Shown: positions 43,735-55,235 of the stretch, one piece after another | How positions within the stretch are numbered: the first letter of the stretch is position 1 | Layout: each line of letters begins with the position of its first letter | Assembly (NCBI RefSeq): GCF_030247185.1 | Contig: NC_080572.1 | Location: forward strand, 210,829,435-210,893,434 | Length of the DNA: 64,000 nt | Reading direction: 5' to 3' | From: Malaya genurostris | Lineage: Eukaryota; Arthropoda; Insecta; Diptera; Culicidae | Made by a program: the position numbers and the translations under genes | The notes under the pieces: model-generated | Seen by the model: the letters and a program-made list of their open reading frames with translations, nothing else | The model's database searches: none | Told to the model about the DNA's origin: nothing

Positions 43735-46715
43735 GTGTTTTGTCTTTCTCATATAGAAAGGCTACACAATCACTGCGAAATCCAACTTTTGAACCGAGTC
43801 ATATACCATTCGACGAACTGCGGAAATGTCTGTGTGTGACAAATATTGTCACTCACTTTTCCCGGAGATAGCTTAACCGATTTTCACAAACTCAGATTTA
43901 AATGAAAGGTCTTATGATCCCAAAGATCGCGTTTGAATTTCATCCCGATCCAATCTCCGGTTCCGGAGCTCCAGGGTGTTAAGTACCAAAAAACTCACTT
44001 TTCTTATATGGCGTGACCGATTTTCACAAACATAGATTCAAATGAAAGGTCTTGTGGTTCCATAACTTGCTGTTTAATTTTAATTGTTATCTGACTTGCG
44101 GTTCCGGAATTACGAGACAATATGTTAAAATCTATGAGAAAATACGCTAATATTCTCAGAAATTTTTTAAACAATTTATACAAACTAAGATGCAAATAAA
44201 AGGTCTTGAAATTCTTTAAAAAGTTCCCGAGAAGTTGATTCAGATCCGACTTTCGGTTTCGGTATTCCAGCGCGATAAGTGAAAAAGTTTCATTTTCATG
44301 AGTATTTTTTCACAAGTAATGGCGAAACGTTTTTATACAATTTTCTGGTAAATTCATCTAGTTGGCAGACCTTGTTAGTTAGTGGATATATAAATCTACT
44401 TTGGGGCTACTAGTCCCCGGTTTCCGCTTTCGAACGGACCGGTGATAGTGAAGAAAAGCTCCAGAAACGAAACTCACTCCGATTTCTCAGTAACGATTAA
44501 ACCGATTTAATAATGGTTCAATTAACGCTCTTAGTGTTTCACAAAGTTCTATGCAATTTCATCCAGATCCGATCTCCAGTTCCGAAATTGTAAGGCAATG
44601 AGTATCAAAACTTTCAAACTTTCATACAAATGATGCAAAATCGGTACGTGCTTATACAGAAGAAGCAAATGTCACCGCCTAGCACACAGCGTGCTTGGTT
44701 CAATTTTATATAGCGTTGAAACAACATTGAAGTTTATATTACCTTGGCATAACTGTTTACAAATTGAAAAGGTTATGGTTATACCATAACCAAAGAAAGT
44801 TTTTGGTTTTATTCAGGTTTGAGAAAATACCCTAACAGAATTTTTTTTTTATATTTTTTATCGTTGATTTTTTCCCGGTTTAACCTTATTTTGGTCGTTT
44901 GTCAAAGATGGCTAAACCGATTTTCACAAGCTCAGATTCGAATGAAAGGTCCCATAGACTGCTATTAAATTTTATCCCGATCCGACTTCCGGTTCAGGAA
45001 TTACAGGGTGATATGCACCAAAAAAAGAAAAAAAATAGCCACACACGTTTCTCAGAGATGGCTGAACCGATTTTGTCACAAACTTAGATTCAAATGAAAG
45101 GTCTTATGGCCTCACACAATTTTCCTAAGTTTGTATATGTGTTAATTTATGGAAAAATGCGCACTCAATTTCCTTGGAAATTTCTTAACCAATTTTCTTA
45201 AACTAAGGAGCTAAAATTTTTTAAAAAAGTCCCCGAGAAGTTGATCCAGCACGATTAGTGAAAATTTTTGATTTCATTAGTATTTTTTCACAAGCGACGG
45301 CGAAAAGAGGTGCACATTTTCATAAAACTTGCTGTTAAATTCATCTAGTTGGCAGATCTTGTTAGTTAGTGAATATATAAATCTACTTTCGGACTACTAG
45401 TCCCCGGTTTTTACTTCCGGAAGCACCTATAATAGTGAAGAAAAGCTTCAAAAACAGAACTCACTTGGACTTCTCAGCAACGGTTAAACTGATTTTCAAA
45501 AGTCATGATTCAAATTAAATCTTTCATTGTCTTAAAAGATACTGAGCAATTTCATCCACATCCAACTTCCGGTTCCGAAATTATAGAACGATGAGTGTCA
45601 AAATATTCAAATCGTTATTCAAAATGACGATGCAAAGCTAGTACGCGTCGGTACGTGCGGCTTTGCTTCGTTCGCAACGTGATTTGTTCAATTTCGTATA
45701 GCGTGCAGGGTTGCCACATTTTAATATATATTATTCATGTGAAAAATATTTGAATTTGCAAATCTTTTATTCAATTTCTACCTACTTGTTAGTATTATCA
45801 CAAAATCATGATAACGATATTTTTCTATAAAAGCACACTTTTTGCTTTTTTTATATAAAAAGTTTATGCAATCACTTGAAAAATTGACTAGTGAAAATTG
45901 GCCCGGAAGACTAAGTGTGTGTGAGTATGTGTCAAATAATATCACTCATAAAATAAAAAATCTTATAGCCCCTTAGGTTACTATTGAATTTCATCATGCT
46001 TTCATAGGGTAAAGTGTGTTTAAAAATGGATACCGTCATTTAGAGCGACGATGCAAAAGAGGGTAAAATTCTTTTAAATTTGGTTCAAAACAGTTGTGAC
46101 TTGTAGGCTATATTAGTTGCTTACTAAACAAACCGACTACGGCTATACTGTTTCCCTGTTCCCGGTTCCAAAAGTATCGGAAATAGTGGTTAAAGACTCT
46201 AAAATGAGACTCACTCAATTTTCCTCGAGATGATTTGGTCGATTTCCACAAACTTAGGCTCAAATAAAAGTTCCTATAGTCTCATAGGTTGCTGTTTAAT
46301 TTCATCCGGGTCTTACTTCCGGTTCCAGATCTAAAGGGCAAAGTGTGTTTAATCATTTAGTGCGACGATGTAAAATAAAGAACAATTCTTATGAACTCGA
46401 CATAACTGTTTACAAATTGAACAGGTTATGTTAGTTCATACCCAAAGAAAGTTTGTTTTATTCAAGATTAAATTTTTTTTGCTAAATCTTCTAGTGATAT
46501 TTTTGAAAATACAAGTAACATGAGGAAGACATCATTACACCACTAGGTGTATTAAAACAGGTTTTTATTGTATGATTAACCTATCCCAAGCCTCACTGTC
46601 TGTCAACGGTTCACAGGAAAAAGATGTTTCCACGTGTTTAGTTTATACATGCAAATAACTTTAGTCCAGGACTCAGGGATGCGTTGACTCAATCGAATTC
46701 CGATTACCCATATCT
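43735..46715 (+). repeat. Host-repeat block; first copy of a duplicated segment from 44404
   Basis: Starts with GTCTTTCTCATATAGAAAGGC, then monomers at intervals of roughly 140 bp with ACCGATTTTCACAAA (43877, 44012, 44918, 45065) and GACTTCCGGTTC-type phrases, and ends CACCACTAGGTGTATTAAAA at about 46555. From 44404 on it parallels 48769-50795. The likeness continues past the repeat end into TAACCTATCCCAAGCCTCAC and TTTAGTCCAGGACT, so the copied unit is larger than the repeat. Confidence 0.8.
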
Positions 46716-47080
46716 AAGGCTCGTATATTTTTCTTGGCGAAAAACAATACATTTGGCATAAAAATCAAGAAAATACAGTACATCGATTTTGAAAAAAACA
46801 GTACATTTTGCTGTACGCATTTTTACTAAAAATAGTGAATAAACACCAAAAGTCAAAAAATTTCATTAGTATCTAACGAGAAAAAGAGATGGATTGGAAA
46901 AATAACATGCGAATACAACTATGAAATGAAAACGGCAAAAAAGCTACCGCATAGATGAAACTCGAACCCGTAACTAGCTGCAATACGAGAAAATTGTTTC
47001 GTCAATTTATTTATTTATTTATTTATTTCGTCAAGCAAATGTAGACTTCATATAAATGGTTTACAATGTTTACTTAGATA

Positions 47081-48766
47081 CTACGCATTATTTCTACGAC
47101 TAAGCTGTAATTTCATTTCATTCTTGGACATACAAAGGTCGAGATGTTCGCAATATTGATTGTAGTGTCGCATTATTCGATTGATTGGGCTATATTTTGC
47201 ATAATTTGTTCTAGTGTTTCTTTCTAAAAATAATTTCCTGGTTCGTAATTGACGGCTAGGTATATAAAAAATATTTATTTGAGCCATTCCAGAAGAGTAT
47301 GTTTTATGCCATATTTTTGTAGTTTGTGTAGAAGTAGTCAATACGGTCGAAGGCTTTACTAATGTCAGTGTAAAGAGTTTCTACGTAGTTTCCGGCGTCC
47401 ATTGCATTCAGAGTGAATGTCATTAATTCTAAGAGATTTGTTGTAGTTGAGCGGTCTTTAAAAAAGCCATGTTGTTTGTTTGTTATTACATTTTTAAGTT
47501 GATGAAAAAGTTTTTCGTTTACAATTTTTTCAAATAATTTTGGAATGCATGAGATAATGGCTATTCCACGGTAGTTCCGAATGTTAGATTTTGCACCAGA
47601 TTTAAATATTGGTACAAGAAAGGAAGATTTCCATGCTTTAGGAAAAATACATTTATTAAGTAATAAGTTAAAAAGTAGTTGTAGTGGTAGTGTAAGTTCT
47701 AGTAAGTAGTTGTAGTGGTAGTGTAAGCAAGATTTTTTAAAAATATTGGTGGTATACTGTCAGGTCCAGGCCCTTTTGAGGCGTCTAAGTTTTTCAGTGC
47801 TGTCGAAATGTTATGTTCTGATAGATAGTTTACAGAGATGGAGTTGGAAAATGCAGGTATGAAAGAGAAGTATTCACGATCACGGTCAGTTTCTGAATAA
47901 GATATATATACTTCTTGAAAAAAATTTGCAAATTGATTGCAGATTTCTGCACTATTTTTCCCTACATGTTCGTCGAGGTGCATTTGAGATGGAAATCTGC
48001 TTTTTAGTTTGGTTTTGTGTAGTTAGTTCTAAGGACAAGTCTTTATTTCGTTTTCAATTTTGCGGTTATATTCTTCATATGCTGTGTTAATGGCTATTTT
48101 GAGTTGATTGCATAGGTTTAAGTAATTTTGAAGATGAGCATCACTTTTTTCTTGTTTGTAAGTTTTGTGTGCTTTTTGTTTCCTATTTTTCAAATGTTTT
48201 AGTTGTGAATTGAACCATACAGGTAATTTTCTGTTATGATTTTTCTTTTCATAGGCAAAGTTTCGGCTAATATTTTGTTTATAATGTGATAGAATTTGTT
48301 TACTTCGACGTCGACATTTCCTTCTGTACTTAGTATGTTCCGCCAATTTATTATACTTATACCGTTTTCGTTTATTGATCAGAGCAGTCCGAAAGCTGAC
48401 CCAGAGTCGCCCAAACAACGTTTGATATGTTTGTTTTAGCAACCTGCGGTCGCTCTAGATCGGACTCCAATCGCGTAGTTTCGCTCTGAAAATTTTCTCG
48501 GGTCGCTACACGCATCCATGCAAGTTTGTTTATTTTTTCTTTTTTTCATGAGTTGTTGTTTAGGGCGCGTACCACGTGTTCGTTTTAATCGGAGTCAGAG
48601 TCGCCCGCGTCTAGGTTTAAAAACGAAAACGGTATTAGTCTACACTTGACTTCTTCAAAGTCAATTTTATTGTATTCCGGCACTTCCTCATATTCCAAGT
48701 CGTAGGGAAGGAATGCATTGTGTGAAAATAGTGAATATTCAACTGTGGTGTGAAATGCTTCATTTT
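47081..48766 (-). pseudogene. LINE ORF2 (Jockey-type reverse transcriptase), broken
   Basis: In minus-strand order: FHTTVEYSLFSHNAFLPYDL and YNKIDFEEVKCRL (48766-48637), a MITE, then LPVWFNSQLKHLKNRKQKAH and ICNQFANFFQEVY (48350-47900), the reverse transcriptase entry KGPGPDSIPPIFLKNLAYT (to about 47720), FVPIFKSGAKSNIRNYRGIA-type text, QHGFFKDRSTTTNLLEL and TLYTDISKAFDR (motif A, about 47360). Then comes an abrupt join near 47340 to the C-terminal tail (KLFLERNTRTNYAKYSPINR, SKNEMKLQLS; stop at 47081). Motifs B and C are deleted. A 29-bp tandem duplication at about 47673-47730 shifts the frame. Confidence 0.78.
48360..48634 (-). mobile_element. TACCGTTTTCG MITE, copy 3 (275 bp)
   Basis: Ends TACCGTTTTCGTTTA and TAAAAACGAAAACGGTA, flanked by TTA at 48357-48359 and 48635-48637. 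It splits the LINE ORF2 between the endonuclease-side and reverse-transcriptase-side text. It matches copies at 4889 and 21625. Confidence 0.93.
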
Positions 48767-48768
48767 TG

Positions 48769-50795
48769 GGGCTACTAGTCCCCGGTTTCCGCTTTCGAAC
48801 GATCCGGCAATAGTGAAGAAGAGCTCCAGAAACGAAACTCACTCCGATTTCTCAGTAACGATTAAACCGATTTTAACAAATAATGGTCCAATTGACGCCC
48901 TAAGTGTTTCACAAAATTCTATGCAATTTCATCCAGATCCGATCTCCAGTTCCGAAATTGTAAGGCAATGAGTATCAAAACATTCAAACTTTCATACAAA
49001 TGATGCAAAATCGGTACGTGCTTATAAGGAAAAAAGCATATGCCACCGGCTAGCACACAGCGTGCTTTGTTCAATTTTATAAAGCGTGCAGAGTTGCCAC
49101 ATTTGAGTCTATATTAACTTGACATAACTGTTTACAAATTGAAAAGTTTATGGTAGTTTATACCGAAGAAAGTTTTTGATTTTATTCAAGTTTGAAAATA
49201 AAATCCTGACAGAGACTTTTTTTTAAATTTTTTTCATATCGTTGATTTATACCCGGCTTTAACCTAATTTTTGTCGTTCGCCGGAACGGAATCTTCTAGT
49301 TACACTACTAGGTGGATTAAAAAAGGTTTTTGCGGATAGAAAGGTTATGCAATCACTTTGAAACCCGACTTTCGAACGGAGGCCCGGTGGGCCGAGTGTC
49401 ACATACCATTCGACTCTGTTCGTCGAGATCACAAAATGTCTGTGTGTATGTATGTGACAAATAATGTCACTCATTTTTCTCAGAGATGGCTAAACCGATT
49501 TTCACAGATTCAGATTCGAATGAAAGGTCTTATGGTCCCATAGACTCGATCCGACTTTCGGTTCCGGAATTACAGGATGATATGCACCAAAAAAAGGAAA
49601 AACATATCCGCACATGTTTCTCAGAGATGGCCGAACCGATTTCTACAAACTTAGATTCAAATAAGAGGTCTTATGGCCTCACACAATTTTCCTAAGTTTC
49701 ATTTGAATCCGACTTCTGGTTCCCGAATTACAATTCCGTTCGCAACGTGCTTCGTCCAATTTCGTATGGCGGCAGGGTTGCTACATTAGAATTTATATTT
49801 TTCAGGTGAAAAAATGTAAATTTCTGATTCTTCTATTTAATTTGTACCTACTTGTTAGTGTTATTAAATGATCATGATAACGATGCTTTTCTGTAAAAGC
49901 ACACTTTATGCCTTTCTCATATAAAAAGTTTGTGCAATCACTTGAAAAATTGACTAATAAAAATTGGCCCGGAAGACTAAGTGTGTATGTATGGGTGTGA
50001 GTATGTGTCAAATAATGTCACTCATGAAATAAAAAATCTCATAGTCCCTTAGGTTACTATCGAATTTCATCATGCTTCCATAGGGTAAAGTGTGTTTTTA
50101 AATGCACACCGTCATTTAGAGCGACGATGCAAAAGGGGGTAGAGTTTTTCTAGATTCGGCTTAAAACTGATTTAATTTGTAGTTTATATTAGTTATTTAC
50201 TAAACGAACCGACTTCGGATATACTGTTTCGCAGTTCCCGGTTCCAGAAGTACCGGAAATAGTGGTTAAAGACTCTAAAATGAGACTCACTCAATTTTCC
50301 TAGAGATGATTTGGTCGATTTCCAAAACCTTAGGCTCAAATCAAAGTTCCTATAGTCTCACAGGTTGCTGTTTAATTTCATCCGGGTCCGACTTCCGGCT
50401 CCAGGTCTACATAGTAAAGTGTTTTACATAATTTAGTACGACGACGCAAAACGAAGAAAAATTCTTATTAACTTGACATAACTGTTTACAAATTGAAAAG
50501 GTTATGTTAGTTCATACCAATAGAAAGTTTATTTTATTCAAGATTGAAATTTTTTTTCTTCCAAATCTTCAAGTGATATTTTTGAAAATATAAGTAATAT
50601 GAGACAGGCATCATTGCACCACTAGGTGGATTAAAAATATTTTTTTTTATTGTGTGATTAACCTATCCCAAGCCTCACTGTCTGGCAACGGTTCACAGAA
50701 AAAAGAAGTTTCGATGTGTTTTGTTTATGCTTGCAAATAACTTTAGTCCAGGACTAAGCGAGGTGTTGACTCAATCGAATTCCGATGACCCATAG
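48769..50795 (+). repeat. Host-repeat block, second copy of the duplicated segment
   Basis: Begins GGGGCTACTAGTCCCCGG exactly as at 44404 and runs parallel to 46715, ending with AAGCCTCACTGTCTGGCAAC and GACTCAATCGAATTCCGAT. It keeps a 49290-49440 piece (host-repeat 3' end plus a new 5' end: ACTAGGTGGATTAAAAAAGG, then GATAGAAAGGTTATGCAATC) that the first copy lacks, and lost other monomers. Confidence 0.8.
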
Positions 50796-50957
50796 CGTAT
50801 ACAGGGAAAATCATGTTCCGAGGTCACCGTCCCATCGACCAGTCCCGTTTTAATGAAACGTTTGCATCAAATGGATTCAAACATTACAGAAAGACTTTGC
50901 AACTGGCAAGCAATCGACGCGTATCTAGTTTATGTTATTCAGTTTTGTATCAATAAT

Positions 50958-51775
50958 TAAGAGACGGGTAGGGTCTAACACTTTTGAAAAGTCATTTTTT
51001 ATTTTCTTTATATTTTCTTACAGTAAAACATTGCACGAATTTTCTGTGAAATTTTCAAGCCTATTGGAACGAAATTCTGGAAGTTATGGACCTTTATCTA
51101 TGGCTATCTCATTCTGCGAAGAAGCAAGAGCTCGGCGCACAGGACCAAGATTTCTACTTCGATTGACTTGACAAAACATTCTTGAAATGTTTCATTATAA
51201 TAAATTATCAAAAAAATATGACTTTTTGAAAATGTTAGACCCTCCGGGCTCCCTGGAGCAATAAATTTTTTCAAATGATTTTATAGACAAAACCCTTTAA
51301 ACGCGTTTTTCTTGAAAGCAGGTTTTGAAAGTCCGTGTCCATCGTCATTCAAAAACTACTGCAACAATTTTTTTTTCAAATTTTGCACACACTTTCTACA
51401 TATAAAAAACCAGACCCACACGATTTCCTTTTTGTTGTTTGTTACTTTGGGGAGCTTTAACAGCTACAAAATGGCGGATTTTTAGTTTTCACTTTGAACA
51501 ACTAGAAAAACAACTTGGGTTCTAGAAAAACTTCTACTCTAACTATGCTGCGTTCATTTGTTCACTTCTGATGAGTCTACGCTGGGATACAGTGGACACC
51601 GCAAATCATGATTTTTAAGAAGCGTTCTCAAAAATACATCTTCACCGACTTATTTCTCACTATTTTTCCACGAAGAAATTACAAAATGTTGTTCGAATGA
51701 TGCTTTTTATCATGCAAAACATTAGAATTTATTTTGTTGAACGATAATTCTGGAAAAATTTAGCAATAATGATGA
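50958..51775 (+). repeat. Repeat family 1, copy 3
   Basis: Same order of landmarks as copies at 600 and 20981, including the TTTAAACGCGTTTTTCTTGA segment. The short frame shared with copies 1 and 2 stops early here (after LLRLT). It shows the MITE-free state of the site occupied in copy 2. Confidence 0.85.
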
Positions 51776-52279
51776 TTTTTTTGATTACTCCCCCTTAACA
51801 TTTCCTGCATAAAACACTAGTAGAGAGAATAGAATTATTATTTATACCCAAACAGTTACTTTTGTAACTGTTTAAGATGTATTTTGCTTTATACATCCGT
51901 AATTGTGAGGATGATATGGAAAATGCTAATTTATGAATTACAAGGAATGCTGCAGACGGTTTTTATGAAAACAAGTTGATAATTGAACGTTACATTAAGG
52001 GGTTTAGTACGCTTCAGCAATAACGTCAAGGCGAAATACTTGATCTATTAGAAGGATTTTCAATATTTTTCGCGTTTCAAATGATTTCTTGCATACAAAC
52101 CGATTCGCCACCCTCTCATTCTGCTACTAACGCAGAAGGCGATAGCGTTCAGTCGACGTCGTTCTATTGACCAAATGTCATCATAGACACACGGGGAGGC
52201 ATGCGATAGGAACTTGTGAGCACTTAGTTATCTTACCTTTTGACGATCAGTTCAAAAATCTTACGAATCTAGTTCCTAG
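51776..52279. other. Non-coding, nothing recognised
   Basis: AT-rich, no long frame. The short frame at 52167-52382 runs into the minisatellite and has no family features. Confidence 0.4.
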
Positions 52280-53150
52280 ATTCAGCTACACTTATGAAAT
52301 TGTAGATCTGAATTTGGAACCAGATTCTGGACTTGCATTTTGGTCTAGAACATTTTGGTCAAAGACTCTGCATGCAGTTTAGAACTAAATTCTGGAAAAA
52401 CAACTTAATTTTGCAGCTGAGTACTGTTCCTGGATTTCGGTCTGAAGTCTCAAAATTCCATATTTGGAATTCTTAATCTGAATTCTGAAACTGTATTCTA
52501 AATCTCAATTCCGGAAACGAATTTTGGAACTGAATTCCAGTCTGAACCTCGATTCCAGTTCTAGAAATTAGTATAAAAAATTCAGATCCAAAATCCAGGT
52601 CTAGAATCAAGAAATCAAGATCTCAGAGGGGGGACGGGTATAGCGTGATGGGATAGTCGATGCCTTTCACGCAGCCCACTTGGGTTCGATTCCCAACCCC
52701 GCACATAGGGTCAGAAAGATTTTCTGGTCCGAAGAGGCGAATGACCTAAGATGTTAAAGCCTCTATAATTGAAACAAAAAAAAAAAAAAAAAAGATCTCA
52801 GATTCAGAACAGAGTAGCCATTTTTAAATCTGTGTTTCATCTTGAAAAATCTGTGTACCATCTGTGTTGCAAATTTTTGATCATAATTTTTGAAAATCTG
52901 TGAAAAATATTTTGAAAATCTGTCATTTTTATGAAATATTCATAAAAATCTGTAGAATTCTGTGAATTTCGCTAAAATCTGTGTTCTGTGATACAGAATC
53001 TGTGCGGCAAAATAGGCCAAAAATGTGAGGTTTTACAGAAAAATCTGTGAATATGGTAACTCTGATCCAGAATTCGGTTCCAAAACCCCAGCTTAGAATC
53101 AAGTTCTGAAATTCGGCTTAAGTTCCACAAATTCGGGTACAATAAAATCA
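52280..53150. repeat. GAATTC/TCTGTG-type degenerate minisatellite
   Basis: 52380-52620 and 53050-53130 have phrases such as GGAACTGAATTCCAGTCTG and CAGAATTCGGTTCC. 52815-53060 is a different tract built on AATCTGTG/ATTCTGTG words. A SINE is inserted at 52628. Confidence 0.65.
52628..52791 (+). mobile_element. Full-length tRNA-derived SINE (164 bp)
   Basis: Flanked by an 11-bp duplication AAGATCTCAGA (52617-52627 and 52792-52802) and ending in an A-run of about 18. The 5' half has an A-box-like TAGCGTGATGGG and a perfect B box GGTTCGATTCC about 30 bp further, the internal RNA polymerase III promoter of a tRNA. The 3' half (GAAGAGGCGAATGACCTAAG, AAAGCCTCTATAATTGAAAC) is shared with fragments at 5066-5172 and 13048-13119 and is probably what a partner LINE recognises. 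The intact duplication and tail suggest a fairly recent insertion. Confidence 0.92.
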
Positions 53151-53466
53151 CAATTTACGCGAACTTTGATTCCGCGAATTTATTTTACGCGACTTTTTAC
53201 GTGTTTTATTTGGAATAACAACGACTTTTTATTTAGTTTAGTTAAGTTTTTTCATAATGAAAGAAATTTTTATTTATACGCATACAAAACAATCCAACAT
53301 TCTTTAGTGAATTGAATATTATGGAATGTACATTACGGAATTGTTTGGTTTCATAGAATCTAGTTAAGGTCATGAGAATACAAGAATTCGTTGGGAAAAA
53401 GAAATCATTGTTTAAACGCGCGACTGGTGACTTTTACATGATTTCTGAGTGCGGCATATTTTATTT
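53151..53466. other. Non-coding, nothing recognised
   Basis: Contains runs like GAACTTTGATTCCGCG and TTTACGCGACTTTTTACG, possibly a last part of the neighbouring minisatellite. No frame. Confidence 0.35.
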
Positions 53467-53990
53467 TAATTAATTAATTTATTTATTTATTTATTTATTT
53501 ATTCGCTCCATCTGTCTGACTTACTAGCTTACTAGATGACATCTGACATAAAATAAAAACTTAAAACTATACACAAATACAGTTGACTAAATACGTGACT
53601 TGATTCGTGAAATAAACCGGGATGATGGTTGTCCAAACTCATGAAACTCCTTGACGGTCGTGTAGATTCGAATCATTGCAGTTATTGGTTCGAAATACCC
53701 ACGATGAAAACGTGGTTCAAGTAAAGTACTACTGCGAAGAACTCTCGGAGGAACACGAAAATTCAACATGGAGAGGAGCTCAGCGCCATTAACTTCACCA
53801 TTCAACAACTTAGCCACCAAACTAGCTTGATGAATACGCCGACGCCGTTCTAATGTATCCATGCTCAATAATCTACATTGATCCTCATACCGAGGAAGGT
53901 TTATGGGGTCTCACCGTGGTAGATTACGAAGTGCCAATCGGGTGAACTCCCAGAACCAGGCTGAAGTAGTAACATAGCATCACATCGTTG
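53467..53990 (-). mobile_element. Jockey/CR1-type LINE 3' end, 5'-truncated or decayed
   Basis: On the minus strand an ORF2 C-terminus is followed by a short 3' UTR and an (AAATA)n tail at 53467-53502. Upstream of 53990 the sequence passes into repeat family 4, which may be the decayed upstream part of the same element. Confidence 0.75.
53587..53990 (-). pseudogene. LINE ORF2 C-terminal end
   Basis: Reads WEFTRLALRNLPR, an in-frame TGA, then DPINLPRYEDQCRLLSMDTL, RRRIHQASLVAKLLNGEVNG, LSMLNFRVPPRVLRS and FHEFGQPSSRFISRI to the stop at 53587. The LPRYEDQCRLL and RRRIHQASLVAKLLNGE phrases are typical of the region after the reverse transcriptase in mosquito Jockey-like LINEs. No catalytic motif is left. 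Confidence 0.82.
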
Positions 53991-54017
53991 AAATACAAGT
54001 TGAATAACAATACTTGT

Positions 54018-54760
54018 AGTACTATATTCAGCAAATTGACATACCGTGATAATGTCCGAGGAAGTTCTTGTCTTTCCAAAACCTTCTTGGAATATAGGCC
54101 TTAAGGACTACCAATGTAACCCATTATATTAATGAGTTTCTTTTTTGTGGTCCATATTCGTAGTATCACATTTAATGAATGGGATCATTGTGATGAACTA
54201 TGAAGAAGTGCTTATTCATCTAAAACTACCTGTAGTTTAGACCTTAAGATCTACCAGCATAACAAAGTGAATTGAAGAATTTATCGTTTACGGTCTATAC
54301 TTGTGATACCACTTAAAATTAATAGGGTTATTGTAGATACTCTGGGTCACCCAAATACTACCTGGAGCTCAGGCCTTAAGGTCAACCAGAATAACAGAGT
54401 ACACTAACGAACTTAATCTTCATGTTCCATACTCGTGATTCACTGAGGTCCTTAGATGACTGATAGTATTCCTGAAACAGATTAGAATAGAACAGGAAAC
54501 AATATGTAGCTCAATGACTATGAGCAGCATTGAAAAATTATACATAAGCTGCGATTTGTTCTGTTTTCACTGAAGTTCTTGGATGACTGAGAACATGCAT
54601 GCATGGAACGGATCAAATTAGGCGAGTAAGCAGTATGTAGTTTCACGTCTACGAACAGCATTGACAAGTTATTCATAAGCTGCTGATTGCTCTTGTAGAT
54701 CTCAAGACCAGTTTTCACAAAAGTTACAATTATAAATATACAAGTAAGCAATGTGTAGCT
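54018..54760 (-). repeat. Repeat family 4, long copy
   Basis: Matches 10306-10790. Within it the phrase pattern GGCCTTAAGG-AACTACCAG-AACAGAGT recurs two to three times (54095, 54240, 54375), so it is itself a loose tandem array. No readable frame. Confidence 0.7.
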
Positions 54761-55092
54761 CTAAACATATGAACAGCAAATAAAAAATTGACATTAGCCG
54801 TTGCAGTTCTTGCCATGGCACAGTGTAGTCCCTAAGGATAAAATTCCACGAAGTTCTTAGATTTTGGAATAAGACCCGGTCTCCTTTATTTAATAATAGA
54901 AAGTGGTAGCGGGTCATTTCGCCGAACGTCGTCCCGACAGCTCCCGAACAAAATTGGTGTGGCGAAGCAGCAGAAGACTTTTTCTTCAAATATAAGATAT
55001 TTCAGAAGTACGGTAATAGGTTAACAATACTGGCGCAAACACTATCACCTTTCATTTGTCTTTATTTTAAATCAATTACAATACGATATTAA
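54761..55092. other. Non-coding, nothing recognised
   Basis: Contains one CATTTCGCCGAACGTCG phrase near 54918, a stray unit of the minisatellite that follows. Confidence 0.35.
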
Positions 55093-55235
55093 AACATTCG
55101 GCGAAATGATATTCGGTAAAATGATCCTTTCGGTGTAATGTCATTCACGCCCATTCGATGAAATGACTTTAAACGAAACGGCTTTCGGTAAAATGACTTT
55201 CGGCGAAACTGCTTTCGTCGAAATGATCCTGATCC
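55093..55235 (+). repeat. TTCGGCGAAATGA minisatellite
   Basis: Seven or so imperfect units of about 20 bp: ATTCGGCGAAATGATATTCG, GGTAAAATGATCC, TTTCGGTAAAATGACTTTCG, GGCGAAACTGC. Confidence 0.85.

Larger units (their letters stand above)
46999..48770 (-). mobile_element. Jockey-like LINE, internally deleted, with MITE inside
   Basis: Reads on the minus strand from about 48770 to an (AAAT)n tail at 47007-47027. It carries pieces of ORF2 (see next entry) and is interrupted by the MITE 48360-48634. It separates the two copies of the duplicated host-repeat segment. The left flank (about 46930-46990) has a GGGTTCGAGTTTC box on the minus strand, perhaps a tRNA-derived scrap. Confidence 0.78.

Noticed and set aside
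43735..46560. CRISPR array or true satellite
   Set aside because: Monomers are 140-170 bp and strongly diverged, without constant repeats and unique spacers; this is a eukaryotic dispersed repeat with internal monomers.
46930..46990. Another tRNA-like B box on the minus strand (GGGTTCGAGTTTC)
   Set aside because: No A box at a suitable distance; too little for a feature.
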